Shown one piece after another: positions 26,838 to 35,497 of a stretch of 64,000 nt of DNA (positions are counted from its first letter, which is position 1; each line of letters opens with the position of its first letter). Source of the DNA: UBA6144 sp964399165 (GTDB taxonomy: Bacteria; Bdellovibrionota; Bacteriovoracia; Bacteriovoracales; Bacteriovoracaceae); the NCBI GenBank assembly GCA_964399165.1, contig CAYNPO010000008.1, positions 99,998 to 163,997 on the forward strand, in the 5' to 3' direction. The notes under the pieces are model-generated. The model did no database searches. It was not told where the DNA came from and saw only the letters and a list, made by a program, of their open reading frames with translations. The translations under genes and the position numbers were made by a program.

Positions 26838-28016
26838 TCAGGCGCGGCGATAGTAGTACGCCCGCCGTTCGTTCACCAAGGGAAGCCTCATGTCTTTCAT
26901 GCGTTGGACCAGTTTATAGAAGCGTTGGTCCAAGGCCGGGTCATAGGGACGTTTCCAAACTTTTTCTATCAACTCTTCCTTACGCAGCGGGATCCGCGAA
27001 GCGGTAAGCGCCACGTGGAGGGCCTCCAGTTTGGAACCGGCGGGGAGAGCCACGTCAGCAGGCAGGCTGGTTTTGCCCCGTATGGCCTGCACGGCCTGGC
27101 AGAAGAGGCCTTCTTGGTCGAAAAGGTTCAAGCACGCAAAGCCAGCAGCGAAGGTCTGGGGGAAGAGCGCCACCAAGTCCATCCACAGTTCCTCGGCCCG
27201 CACTAGATCGCCGCACTCCAGGGCCACCAGCACACCCCATTTGAGGGTGTACTCGCGGGACTCCTCAAGCGCGCGCGGCATATCCTCGAGCTGTCCATTC
27301 TCCATGAACCGCAAAAGACCGAGGTTGAAGAACAAGCGGGCCCGGTTCTTGGTCAGGCGCCCCCCTTTCACCTCTTCCAACAAGGCTCGGGCTCCGGCGG
27401 CGTCACCGGCCCGGAAGAAAATATCGGAGGCCACCACCCGCAGGGTCACGGTGTCCAGATGGGTGCCCTCCTCTGCACTGCGCTCGAGGGCGCGCTCGAT
27501 CTCCTCCTTGGCCGCGGCGTAGGCCCGCTCCTGAGATAGGTTGCAGGCCCGCGCACGGACCACCAGCAACTCCTCATCCAACCCTTCCGCACGGACAAGC
27601 GCAGCGTCCAGGTGGTGGTGGGCCAAACGCTTTAGCCCCAGGGATTGGGCGTCCACGGCGGCGTTGTACAGGGTGAGGAACTCGCCCCGGCGGTCGGGCA
27701 CGGCACGGTACAGCTCAAGGGCGCGACCGTTTTCCAAGAGGGACATCTCCCAATCCCCTAGGCGGGCGTGGGCCGTGGCGGTCAGGAAATGTTTCTCCGC
27801 GGCCAGAAACCCGCTGGCGCTCCCTGAGTAGCGCAGGGACGCGAGTGCCTCCCGGTAAGCACCGGCGCTGAACAGGCGGCGGACGCGCAGGAGCGTGCGC
27901 TCCTCAGCGGACAACAGCGGGCTATCGCTCAGGAGGGCGAAGCGCCGGTTGTCACAGGCCAAATAGAGCGAGATCGCCTTCTGGTATAGCGGATGGTCTG
28001 CCCTGGTCGTTGACAT
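26838..28016 (-). CDS. TPR-like protein with C-terminal winged helix, putative regulator
   Basis: The ATG at 28016 follows a GGAG site inside the 3' end of the S1 protease gene (65-base out-of-frame overlap). The 392-residue product has no signal peptide; residues about 30-310 are TPR-like helical pairs (ALASLRYSGS, LGDWEMSLLENGRALELY). The last 70 residues (ASRIPLRKEELIEKVW, DPALDQRFYKLVQRMKD) resemble an OmpR/PhoB winged helix. A regulator that senses a partner through the TPR domain is a reasonable but unproven reading. Confidence 0.78.
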   Translation of the reverse strand: MSTTRADHPLYQKAISLYLACDNRRFALLSDSPLLSAEERTLLRVRRLFSAGAYREALASLRYSGSASGFLAAEKHFLTATAHARLGDWEMSLLENGRALELYRAVPDRRGEFLTLYNAAVDAQSLGLKRLAHHHLDAALVRAEGLDEELLVVRARACNLSQERAYAAAKEEIERALERSAEEGTHLDTVTLRVVASDIFFRAGDAAGARALLEEVKGGRLTKNRARLFFNLGLLRFMENGQLEDMPRALEESREYTLKWGVLVALECGDLVRAEELWMDLVALFPQTFAAGFACLNLFDQEGLFCQAVQAIRGKTSLPADVALPAGSKLEALHVALTASRIPLRKEELIEKVWKRPYDPALDQRFYKLVQRMKDMRLPLVNERRAYYYRRA

Positions 28017-29727
28017 CCAATTCTCCGTAAAAATAATCAATCAGCGCGAAGCCAGGATGATTCGAGACGTTCACCCCGGTGCGGTAAGCGATGCGGTACT
28101 CGAGCTTAGTGGCGTCGGCGGCCTTCTTGCTCAATGAAAACTCGAAATTCCCCTGGCGATCGTGGCAGATGAGCTTCAGGTGGTTGCGGTCGTCGCAAGA
28201 CAGCTGGGCGTTTTCCAGGCGCATCCTCGTGCGCCCTCCGGGCAAGGGAGTCTGCAGGTGGTAACGGGCCCAAACCTGTAGTCGACCATCCGGCAGGGGA
28301 AGCAACGTCAGGTTAAAGCCGTGGTCCCAATCCGGGATCCGCTCCCAGTTGAAGATGAAGTTGAAGTCGCGGCTCTGTTTATAGAAGCGCAGCTCATTGC
28401 CACGCACCTGTAGGAGACTGCGAACGGGTCCCCGGGCGATCTTGCGCCAGGCGCCCGACTGGCCGATGGAAGAGGCGTCGAAATAATAGAGGCGGCTGGT
28501 GTTCCCCCGTAGGATGCGGCCCTGGAAATTGCCAAGCAGGCGCTCCGCCAGGCCACGTCTCACAGAGTCCGAGGGGAGACCATCCACCGGACGGGTAACC
28601 ACCGGTCCCTGGCAACCGAGGGTGGCAATATAATCGGCGTAGCCATCGATTTGTCGGCCACACCGGGCGAGGATGATCTGCCGGGGGTTGCGGGGGTCCA
28701 CCACTCCTTCGGCGGGCAGCCGCAGTAAGGAGAGAGAGGCCGCGCGGGCGCGAGTCCCGGCACCGTTGCCATGGTCGTTCTCGCCACCGTTGCCATGGTC
28801 GTTCTCGCCGCCGTTGCCGTGGTCGTTCTCGCCGCCGTTGCCGTGGTCGTTCTCGCCGGTGGGGCGGTCGTTGTTGGAATGGAAATTCAGGTGATTTCCC
28901 AGGCCGAAGATCTCAGGATGGGGGGGCGTGGGTTCTTGTGCCTCACCCAGGAAGCGCACCACTTCCCCCATACCGATGAGGAACGTCTCTTCCTGGTAGG
29001 GCACGTGGCGGGCGATGATCCCCACCGGCCGTTCCCGCCCGTCGATGATTAAGCCACCGCTCATCCCCTGATAGGCGGTGAGGGTGTGGGCGCGGAAGAA
29101 CTCCCGCAGGTTGAGCGATGAGGCGAAGGGCTCGAGGGTGATGCGGTCGCGTCCACTGCGCCAGGGCCGGTCATTGGTGAAGGTGGCAGTGGCCGTGGCC
29201 ATGAAAAAGCCCAGGGCGGCATAGGAAGCGCGCTCGCGTCCCAGGTTGCGCCAGGCGCGGGGATCGATCGGGCGCAGGTCCGCACAGTACTGCTGCCTGA
29301 GTTCCTCCCCCACAGCGAGTTCCGCCAAGTCCTTACTCACGAAACGTTTCAGCAGGCGCGCGCTTCCCACCACCATTTGCCGGTCCACGGAGGTGGTGAA
29401 GAAGTCGTAGGAGCTGCGCGTGCTGGCGTTGGTGAGTGCCTCAGGATCGTAAAGGTGCTCGGGGAAGTTGATGGTGGGATTCATCATCAACACCGCTCCT
29501 CCCTCATTACCGGGGAAGCAGTGGGCGTTGGTCACCAAACGACATTGCCCGTCCACGTTGAGCATGGTGGCTGTGCAGGAGCGGTAGTACTGGCCCGAGT
29601 GGCGGGCGGCAAGGTTCCCGCGCAGCATTTCTGGGCTGAAGGTGTGAATGTAGAAAAGGCGCCAATTGGGCGCGGCCGAGAGGGGCAGCGAGCAGGCCAT
29701 CGATAAGAGGAGCAGCAAAAGTCTCAT
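27952..29727 (-). CDS. exported trypsin-like serine protease with GENDHGNG repeats
   Basis: The 591-residue preprotein starts with a signal peptide (MRLLLLLLSMACSLPLSA). The triad is visible as TNAHC (His), DLAELAV (Asp) and QGMSGG (Ser), typical of S1 proteases. After about residue 290 comes a low-complexity linker with four tandem copies of GENDHGNG (24-base DNA repeats), then a C-terminal domain of about 270 residues without known motif. The start at 29727 replaces a longer in-frame start to fit the signal peptide. The 3' end overlaps the following regulator gene. Confidence 0.9.
   Translation of the reverse strand: MRLLLLLLSMACSLPLSAAPNWRLFYIHTFSPEMLRGNLAARHSGQYYRSCTATMLNVDGQCRLVTNAHCFPGNEGGAVLMMNPTINFPEHLYDPEALTNASTRSSYDFFTTSVDRQMVVGSARLLKRFVSKDLAELAVGEELRQQYCADLRPIDPRAWRNLGRERASYAALGFFMATATATFTNDRPWRSGRDRITLEPFASSLNLREFFRAHTLTAYQGMSGGLIIDGRERPVGIIARHVPYQEETFLIGMGEVVRFLGEAQEPTPPHPEIFGLGNHLNFHSNNDRPTGENDHGNGGENDHGNGGENDHGNGGENDHGNGAGTRARAASLSLLRLPAEGVVDPRNPRQIILARCGRQIDGYADYIATLGCQGPVVTRPVDGLPSDSVRRGLAERLLGNFQGRILRGNTSRLYYFDASSIGQSGAWRKIARGPVRSLLQVRGNELRFYKQSRDFNFIFNWERIPDWDHGFNLTLLPLPDGRLQVWARYHLQTPLPGGRTRMRLENAQLSCDDRNHLKLICHDRQGNFEFSLSKKAADATKLEYRIAYRTGVNVSNHPGFALIDYFYGELDVNDQGRPSAIPEGDLALFGL
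28761..28856. repeat. four tandem 24-base coding repeats
   Basis: Four head-to-tail 24-base units, two identical pairs (CACCGTTGCCATGGTCGTTC start at 28761 and 28785; CGCCGTTGCCGTGGTCGTTC start at 28809 and 28833). On the minus strand each encodes the eight-residue unit GENDHGNG of the S1 protease. Unit length is a multiple of three, so copy-number changes keep the frame. Confidence 0.95.
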
Positions 29728-29918
29728 GATTCCCTGATTGTAAAGGGACACCCCACCCGCGGATGCAAACCCTGTAAGACTTTCCGAATCGAGCGCCCCC
29801 TCAAAGTGTCTGATTTCCTTGGCGGTCTGAGGTCAGGAAGTCAGAACTGTCCAGTTGGGGTGAACGGGGCTTTTCCCTATAACTTCCCCATCGCATTCAC
29901 CCCCTCAAAGGAGTCCCC
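29728..29918. promoter_or_regulatory. shared upstream region between S1 protease and membrane protein genes
   Basis: A 191-base gap between divergent genes that must hold both promoters. I see no clear consensus boxes; a strong AAAGGAG ribosome binding site lies before the plus-strand ATG at 29919. Confidence 0.4.
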
Positions 29919-30482
29919 ATGAGCTTCTCTGGCCTCAAAAAAATGTTCCTCGCCCTGACCTTGGTCTTCGCCACCACTGTGGCCTCTACCCAGAAGTCCC
30001 ACGCCATCGTGGGCCTCGCCTCCTGGAACCCACCCCTCATGGGAGCGGGCCTCTTGGCCGCCACCGTCGGCTACGCTGGCACCATGATCGCCGGCGCCGG
30101 CACCGAGTACGCCTGGGAAACTGGCAATCCCATCTTCCGTGCCGGCGCCATCGTGGCCGGCGGCGTGACCGCCGTGTTCATCGTGGTGGCCTGGATCGGG
30201 CAGATCGCCCTGAAGGACGGCCACCTGGTGGGCGTGGAGTTCGCCGAGATCACCCCGCAGATGCGCCAAGACCTGGGCATCACCGCCGCCGAGGCCCGCG
30301 CCTTTAACCAGGAGCGCGACCAGGTGACCATCGTCGCCCAGCAAGTGGCCGAAGACCTCGCCCGCATCCCCCGCGCCACCGTCGCCGACTCCGAGCGCGT
30401 GTGGGAGCGCTACACCGGCCTCTTGAGCGCACCCGCCCTCAGCGCCACCAGCAAGATCTTCGTCCGCTTTGCCCAGCACTGA
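29919..30482 (+). CDS. small membrane protein of unknown function
   Basis: The 187-residue product has a signal-like N-terminus (LALTLVFATTVAST) and two or three further hydrophobic segments (GAGLLAATVGYAGTMIAGAG, AIVAGGVTAVFIVVAWIG). The C-terminal 80 residues are hydrophilic and helical (ITPQMRQDLGITAAEARAFNQE). A strong AAAGGAG site precedes the ATG and a terminator follows. No family recognised. Confidence 0.75.
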   Translation: MSFSGLKKMFLALTLVFATTVASTQKSHAIVGLASWNPPLMGAGLLAATVGYAGTMIAGAGTEYAWETGNPIFRAGAIVAGGVTAVFIVVAWIGQIALKDGHLVGVEFAEITPQMRQDLGITAAEARAFNQERDQVTIVAQQVAEDLARIPRATVADSERVWERYTGLLSAPALSATSKIFVRFAQH

Positions 30483-30493
30483 GCCCTACTTCT

Positions 30494-30524
30494 AGGGGAG
30501 GCGTCCACGCCTCCCCTTCTTTTT
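30494..30524 (+). terminator. intrinsic terminator after small membrane protein
   Basis: Arms AGGGGAGGCGT (30494-30504) and ACGCCTCCCCT (30507-30517) with a two-base loop and a TCTTTTTGG tail. Confidence 0.85.
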
Positions 30525-30533
30525 GGAGCCCCC

Positions 30534-31436
30534 ATGAAAAGCCTGCTCACCGCGCTTTACCTCCTCCTGACCAGCATCGTTTCCTACGCCGGAGAAGGCA
30601 AGGTGGTGCTCCTCACCTCCCTGCTTGAGAGTCGCCAGGCCCCCCGTTCCGCCAACCAACGGCTGGAGCGCTCCGCCGAACGAAGGCTGCGCGAGCGCTT
30701 CCGGCGCTTGGACTACGAGGTGGTGGTCGAGCACCGCGTGACCCCGCGCCGCCTGTGGGAGGTACTCAACGACCGTGAGGTTGTAGGACTCTTCTGGATC
30801 TCCCACGCCCGCGAGTCCCAAGAGGTCAGCACCGGTTTCTCCGCCGCCGGCACCGTGCTGGACGCCTATGGCAACGACGTCAAAAAGCTTTTCTCCCGCC
30901 TGCCACCCCACCTGCGTTTTCTGGGCATGATTGCATGCGAATCACGTTCCCTCTTGGAGGGCTACCGCCAACAAGGCCGCTACGCCACCCAGACTTCTCT
31001 AGTGATCCATTCCTACGCCGGCACCATCGGTGGCGACACTGGAATGCGGCAGGCGCTGGAAGCCGCCCAAGCGGTGTTCGAGCGCCCCGTGGACCTGCCG
31101 ACGACCCCCGCCGCCACCCCGGAGTTGGTGCTGGAGGGCCGCCTACATACTGCCCTGCCTGACTCCACCCAGCTGTTCTTGGAACTCAACGACGAGCCCA
31201 TGGGCGTCTTCGCCGCTGGCGAGGAGCTGGAGGCGGTGCTGACCCGCAACCAGTGGAGCTGGATGGCACGCCGGAACATCAAGGTCACCTCGTTCACCAC
31301 TGATCCCGCCCGCCGCTCACCACCCCCCGCTCTGAGCTTTCACATGCCAGGCGAGAACGTTGAGTGGGAGATGTTCGGCCTCGATGGTCGGGCATTGGGA
31401 GAAGTGACACAATTGTATGTTTACCGCGCCCGGTAA
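30534..31436 (+). CDS. exported protein, possible caspase-like His-Cys fold
   Basis: The 300-residue product has a signal peptide (LLTSIVSYA). The sequence alternates beta and helix like a caspase-hemoglobinase fold: KVVLLTSLL near the start, GLFWISHARESQEV with H91, and LRFLGMIACESRS with C135, in the spacing and order of a His-Cys dyad. A beta-rich C-terminal domain (residues 190-300) follows. The dyad is a pattern I see; peptidase activity and family membership are unverified. A TPR/other fold is less likely given the strand pattern. Confidence 0.6.
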   Translation: MKSLLTALYLLLTSIVSYAGEGKVVLLTSLLESRQAPRSANQRLERSAERRLRERFRRLDYEVVVEHRVTPRRLWEVLNDREVVGLFWISHARESQEVSTGFSAAGTVLDAYGNDVKKLFSRLPPHLRFLGMIACESRSLLEGYRQQGRYATQTSLVIHSYAGTIGGDTGMRQALEAAQAVFERPVDLPTTPAATPELVLEGRLHTALPDSTQLFLELNDEPMGVFAAGEELEAVLTRNQWSWMARRNIKVTSFTTDPARRSPPPALSFHMPGENVEWEMFGLDGRALGEVTQLYVYRAR

Positions 31437-31469
31437 GCCCGCCGGGAAACCATTTCCGAAGGAGGAAAA

Positions 31470-31847
31470 ATGAAGAGGCTTATTCTGTTCTTGTGTCTCA
31501 TGGTCTCCGTTCCCGTTTTCGCTCAGTCCACGTCCAGTCTCGAACAGCTGGAGGCCGACAAGGCCCATGTGATCCAGGCCGAACTCGCCCGCCTTGAGCG
31601 TTTGGCTGGTACCCCTGTTGGGCTGAAAAGCCTGAACACCGAGTGCCCCGATGACCCCTATCCCCGCCCCCACCCGCGCCCCCGCCCGGATCACGAACGC
31701 CCTCCTGAACCTTACTGTCAGGCGCGCCTGTCAAATGGCACTTGCTACATCTACGGGGAAGATCGCCCAGGCCCCTGCTACCCAAACTGCGTTGGACGTC
31801 TCTCTAATGGAGAATGCTACATCTACGGCCCCGACGTCTGCCAATGA
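31470..31847 (+). CDS. small exported protein with duplicated RLSNGxCYIYG motif
   Basis: The 125-residue product has a signal peptide, an N-terminal helix, a Pro/Arg/His linker (PYPRPHPRPRPDHERPPEP) and a C-terminal pair of near-identical short repeats (ARLSNGTCYIYG and GRLSNGECYIYG), each with flanking cysteines. The pattern suggests a small disulfide-stabilised surface protein. A GGAGGA site precedes the ATG. No family recognised. Confidence 0.78.
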   Translation: MKRLILFLCLMVSVPVFAQSTSSLEQLEADKAHVIQAELARLERLAGTPVGLKSLNTECPDDPYPRPHPRPRPDHERPPEPYCQARLSNGTCYIYGEDRPGPCYPNCVGRLSNGECYIYGPDVCQ

Positions 31848-31877
31848 CCCCTCATCCGCCCTCCACAAGGGGGCGGA

Positions 31878-32711
31878 TCATTCCACCAGCTTGAGCGCCG
31901 CTTTCCCCGACACGTTCGCCTGGGCCGCCACCGCGGTCCCCGCCTGCAGCACCACCTGGTTTCGCGCCAGGTTCGCGGCTTCATCGGCATAGTCCAGGTC
32001 ACGGATGCGGCTGTTGGCCGCGTTCATGTTCTGGTGGTAGATGCCCAGGTTGTTGGAGCTGGTCATGAGCCGGTTCTGCACAGACCCGAGCATGGAACGA
32101 TGGCCGGCGATGGTGTTGAAAGCACCGTCCAGCTGCTCCAAACTTTGCTGGGCCCCGTGTTTGGAAAGGATGGTGGAAGGGGCCACGCCCAGGGTGTGGG
32201 TGTCCGCGCGGTACTTGGAGGCGTCGAAGCTGATGGTGTCGTCCTGGGTCACGCTCCCCACGCCCACGTGGAAGTCCAGCCGCGGGCCGCTGCCGTCCAG
32301 GAGCTTTCTCCCGTTGTACTCAATGCCCTTGGCGATGCGATCGAGCTCCTGCTTCAAGGCCTCGTACTCGTAGCTCGAGTTGGCGCGGTCCCCGTCGTTC
32401 ATGGTGTCGGACGCCGCCTGGATGGCCAGCTCGCGCATGCGGGTCAGGATGCTGGTGGACTCGTTGAGCCCGCCCTCGGCCACCTGGACCATGGAAATAC
32501 CGTCGTTGGCGTTGCGGTCAGCCTGCTTGGAGGAGCGGATGTGGGCCTTGATTTTTTCCGAAATGGCGAGCCCGGCGGCGTCGTCGGCCGCCTTGACGAT
32601 GCGCTGGCCGGAGGCGAGCTTGGCCGAACTGTCCTGGGTCTCGCGCACGGTCTTACCCAGCGCGGTCTGCGACTGCAGGGCGGGCACGTTGGTGTTGATC
32701 CTGAAACCCAT
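31878..32711 (-). CDS. fliC: flagellin
   Basis: The 277-residue protein has intact flagellin ends: MGFRINTNVPAL...AKLASGQRIVKAADDAAGLAISEKIKAHIRS, NDGISMVQVAEGGLNE, and a C-terminal IRDLDYADEAANLARNQVVLQAGTAVAAQAN segment. The variable middle is short. The Bdellovibrio-like N-terminus supports the taxonomic guess. The start at 32711 is the conserved MGF; a longer frame begins in a hairpin. It builds the flagellar filament. Confidence 0.95.
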   Translation of the reverse strand: MGFRINTNVPALQSQTALGKTVRETQDSSAKLASGQRIVKAADDAAGLAISEKIKAHIRSSKQADRNANDGISMVQVAEGGLNESTSILTRMRELAIQAASDTMNDGDRANSSYEYEALKQELDRIAKGIEYNGRKLLDGSGPRLDFHVGVGSVTQDDTISFDASKYRADTHTLGVAPSTILSKHGAQQSLEQLDGAFNTIAGHRSMLGSVQNRLMTSSNNLGIYHQNMNAANSRIRDLDYADEAANLARNQVVLQAGTAVAAQANVSGKAALKLVE

Positions 32712-32732
32712 GGCCTTCGCTTTTCGGCAGAA

Positions 32733-32760
32733 CTTGCCGGGCCCCTGAGGACCCGGCAAG
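32733..32760 (-). terminator. hairpin between DoxX and flagellin genes
   Basis: Nine-base arms CTTGCCGGG (32733-32741) and CCCGGCAAG (32752-32760) with a ten-base loop, in the gap between the two minus-strand genes. The tail is poor in U, so it may be a weak terminator of the DoxX gene or a 5' leader hairpin of flagellin. Confidence 0.5.
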
Positions 32761-32779
32761 ACCGAGCGGCGAAGTCGGA

Positions 32780-33205
32780 CTAGACGCCGAAAAGCTTGTT
32801 ATCCAGGGAATGCTTCCCCGGGCCGGACGAGATGAAGAACAGGGAGATGACCAGGTAGATGGACGCGAGCTCGTAAGAACCTTGGCCCGGGCCCGAGGCC
32901 ACGAACGGATCCCCCATGACGAAAGCGTGCATCCCCGCGGCTACCAACATGGTGAAGCCCATGCCCAGGCTCGCCAAGCGGGTGACCAATCCCAGCGCCA
33001 GGGCGATGCCGCCTCCGAACTCGGAGAGGGCCGCCAAACCTTGCAAAATCCCCGGCACCGCCGCGTCCGGCCCCATCCACCCGAAGGGGGATTGGATCTT
33101 GCCCCAGCCATGCATGGCCATGGCCGAACCACACACCAAGCGCACGAGCAGCATGGTGCAGTCCATGCCTTTGCCGTAGGACCGGGCAGCGAAAAACTTC
33201 TTCAT
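32780..33205 (-). CDS. DoxX-family membrane protein
   Basis: A 141-residue four-helix protein with DoxX features: LLVRLVCGSAMAMHGWGKI, then LSEFGGGIALALGLVTRLAS and a terminal ASIYLVISLFFISSGPGKHSLD. DoxX proteins are small membrane proteins linked to quinone or oxidative-stress functions. A GGAG site precedes the start. Confidence 0.9.
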   Translation of the reverse strand: MKKFFAARSYGKGMDCTMLLVRLVCGSAMAMHGWGKIQSPFGWMGPDAAVPGILQGLAALSEFGGGIALALGLVTRLASLGMGFTMLVAAGMHAFVMGDPFVASGPGQGSYELASIYLVISLFFISSGPGKHSLDNKLFGV

Positions 33206-33368
33206 CGATTCTCCTTGAAAGAATTACCTGCTTTAAGTCTACGGGAGGCCTCCGGCCGGTGGCAAATTGTCCCCAAAGACGGGCGCACTTCTAACAAAGT
33301 TACCCACTGCCTATCCAAGCCCTCCCGTGTGCGGGTACAGCTGACATAAGCCCCTCCAGGAGAAACCC

Positions 33369-34880
33369 ATGCGCGCTTCCCACGCCCTGTCCGTCCTGAG
33401 CCTTGCCCTCGCTTTTTCCCTCGCCCACGCGGACATCAGCGTGGACTGCCTTTTGCGCGGAGCCTGCGGCAGCGGCAGGGACGCACTCGCCCACCTGGAG
33501 GCCTTGCACGACATTGCCGGGGCCCAAGGGGGTAACCGCGCCGCCGGTAGCCCGGGACACGAACTCTCCGGGAACTATGTGGCACAAAAACTCTTGGCAG
33601 CGGGATACCGAGTGGAGCTGCGGCCTTTCACCTTCAAGAGTTTCAAAAAACTCCATGCCCGCATGGAGCAATCCGCTCCCCGGCGCGTGGTGTACCAGGA
33701 GGGCAGCGACTTCCAGCTCATGCCCTACAGCGGCTCCGGCACCGTCACTGCCCGGGTCACCCCGGTGGACCTGAAGCTCGGCGCCGGGAACGCTTCCACC
33801 AGCGGCTGCGAGGCCTCCGACTTCGCCGGATTTCCCGCAGGCAACATCGCGCTGGTCCAGCGCGGGACCTGCCCCTTCGTGGACAAGGTCCTCCACGCCC
33901 AGGCCGCAGGCGCCTCCGGGGTCGTGATCTTCAACCAAGGCAACTCGCCGGACCGCGAAGGCGTTTTCCCCGGAACCCTCGGCGAAACCCATCCCATCCG
34001 CATCCCGGTGGTGTCCACCTCCTATCTCATGGGCCTCATCTTCAACCACGTGGGGGGCCCCCTCCTCACGCTGGACGCCGGCGCCGAAGTGGTGACCAAA
34101 ACCTCTTTCAACGTCATCGCCGAGAGCCGTAGCGGCGACCCAGACAACGTGGTCATGCTGGGCGCGCATCTGGACTCCGTGGCCGAGGGGCCCGGCATGA
34201 ACGACAACGGCTCCGGCAGCGCCGCCATCCTGGAAGTGGCCCTGAAGATGGCCAACCTCACGCCGGTCAACAAAGTGCGCTTCGCCTGGTTCTCTGCTGA
34301 AGAGCTGGGTCTCATCGGTTCCACCAAGTACGTGGAGTCGCTCTCTGAGGTGGAGAAGCGTCAAATCGCCCTCTACGTGAATATCGACATGGTCGCCTCC
34401 CCCAACCACAAGCTGGGCGTGTACGACGGCGACGGCTCCCGCTTCGGCCAGCGCGGGCCCCGTGGCTCGGACACCATCGAGAAGGCCTTCCACGACTTCT
34501 TCGCCGCCACCCGGGCGGGCAGCGTGGAGACCGAACTCAACGGCCGCTCCGACTACGCCGCCTTCTCCGCCGCGGGCATCGCGGTGGGCGGGCTCTTCAC
34601 CGGCGCCGAGGGGGTGAAGACTGAGGAAGAGGCCCAGCTCTTCGGCGGCCAAGCCGGCGCGGCTTACGATGCCTGCTATCACAAGGCCTGCGACGACCTC
34701 TCCAACCTCAACGAAGAGGCGCTGGACCACAACACCAACGCCATCGCCTATGTCGCCCTAGGTTTCTCCAATGGCACCTTGGCCATCCGTCAGGACAAGG
34801 CCAACCGTTCCTTGCGAGAAAGGGACCGCGTTGTCTTCCCCAAACATCTGCACTGCCACGGGGACATGCATCACGAGTGA
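33369..34880 (+). CDS. exported M28 aminopeptidase with PA domain
   Basis: The 503-residue preprotein has a signal peptide (LALAFSLAHA) and an M28 catalytic domain interrupted by a PA domain (residues about 130-240, with ALVQRGTCPFVDKV). Zinc and catalytic residues are in order: H267 (GAHLDSV), D279 (GMNDNGSG), E311/E312 (SAEELGLIGS) and NIDMVASPN, with a final His. It removes N-terminal residues from peptides outside the cytoplasm. A CAGGAG site precedes the ATG. Confidence 0.93.
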   Translation: MRASHALSVLSLALAFSLAHADISVDCLLRGACGSGRDALAHLEALHDIAGAQGGNRAAGSPGHELSGNYVAQKLLAAGYRVELRPFTFKSFKKLHARMEQSAPRRVVYQEGSDFQLMPYSGSGTVTARVTPVDLKLGAGNASTSGCEASDFAGFPAGNIALVQRGTCPFVDKVLHAQAAGASGVVIFNQGNSPDREGVFPGTLGETHPIRIPVVSTSYLMGLIFNHVGGPLLTLDAGAEVVTKTSFNVIAESRSGDPDNVVMLGAHLDSVAEGPGMNDNGSGSAAILEVALKMANLTPVNKVRFAWFSAEELGLIGSTKYVESLSEVEKRQIALYVNIDMVASPNHKLGVYDGDGSRFGQRGPRGSDTIEKAFHDFFAATRAGSVETELNGRSDYAAFSAAGIAVGGLFTGAEGVKTEEEAQLFGGQAGAAYDACYHKACDDLSNLNEEALDHNTNAIAYVALGFSNGTLAIRQDKANRSLRERDRVVFPKHLHCHGDMHHE

Positions 34881-35035
34881 GTTAAGTTCCCGCGCGGGAC
34901 GGCCACGGCCGTCCCGTCTTGCCTAGTGTCACCAGTAAGTTTTACATGGTTTCCGCCAACGGTCGCCCATAGGGGAAGCGACGGGGTATGGTGCGCGCAC
35001 TTCGAACGCCCTTACCCACCCTTGCCGGAGGAACC

Positions 35036-35452
35036 ATGAAAGCCCTCGCTTTGCCCGTCATTGCCCTCGCCTCGTTCGCCGCCTTCGCCCAACCCGTTTG
35101 CGACGTCGTTTGCACCGCCACCACCAGCGCCACCTACGAGGCCGGCTACACCGAAGAGTACAGCCGCCAGACCGTACGCCTTAACGGCCGCTCTTCCTCC
35201 AGCGCCGCTTTCTCCTTGGAAGGCATCTCCGGCACACTCTCCTACGACATCACCGCCACAGGTAGCACCATAGGCGTCCGTAGCGACGCCGTGAACGTCA
35301 CTGGGACCGTGAGCTTCCCCGAGGGCTGCAGCGCCGACAGATCCGTCTTTGCCGTGAGGGGGTCCTTCCTGGACACTTCCGGCGGCGACTACGTCTCCGA
35401 ACGCGACTTGAACGTCGAGTGTAGGACCGTAGCGGCGTCAGCCCGGGAGTAA
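35036..35452 (+). CDS. small exported protein of unknown function
   Basis: The ATG at 35036 follows a GGAGGA site and opens a signal peptide (IALASFAAFA). The mature protein of about 120 residues begins with a CDVVCTAT cysteine pair and is Ser/Thr-rich with beta-sandwich-like alternation (SAAFSLEGISGTLSYDITATG). A terminator follows. Family not recognised. Confidence 0.7.
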   Translation: MKALALPVIALASFAAFAQPVCDVVCTATTSATYEAGYTEEYSRQTVRLNGRSSSSAAFSLEGISGTLSYDITATGSTIGVRSDAVNVTGTVSFPEGCSADRSVFAVRGSFLDTSGGDYVSERDLNVECRTVAASARE

Positions 35453-35470
35453 GCGCGATCCCGAGAAAAG

Positions 35471-35496
35471 AAGGGCCCCATGCGGGGCCTTTTCAT
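35471..35496 (+). terminator. intrinsic terminator between convergent genes
   Basis: GGCCCC (35474-35479) pairs with GGGGCC (35484-35489) around an ATGC loop, with TTTTCATTT following; the A-rich left side could also serve the minus-strand FMN reductase gene. Confidence 0.7.
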
Positions 35497-35497
35497 T

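Noticed and set aside
28673..29052. Plus-strand frames reading Val/Ala-rich or Pro/Ser repeats across the 24-base repeats
   Set aside because: These arise from the tandem repeats of the minus-strand protease and have no start signals.
32712..32759. Longer N-terminus for flagellin
   Set aside because: The conserved MGFRINTN start at 32711 matches flagellins; the upstream extension runs through a hairpin.
33300..34730. 476-residue minus-strand open frame opposite the M28 aminopeptidase
   Set aside because: The opposite strand encodes a complete M28 enzyme with all catalytic motifs; the antisense frame is Gly/Val/His-rich and has no motif, as expected for GC-rich shadows.
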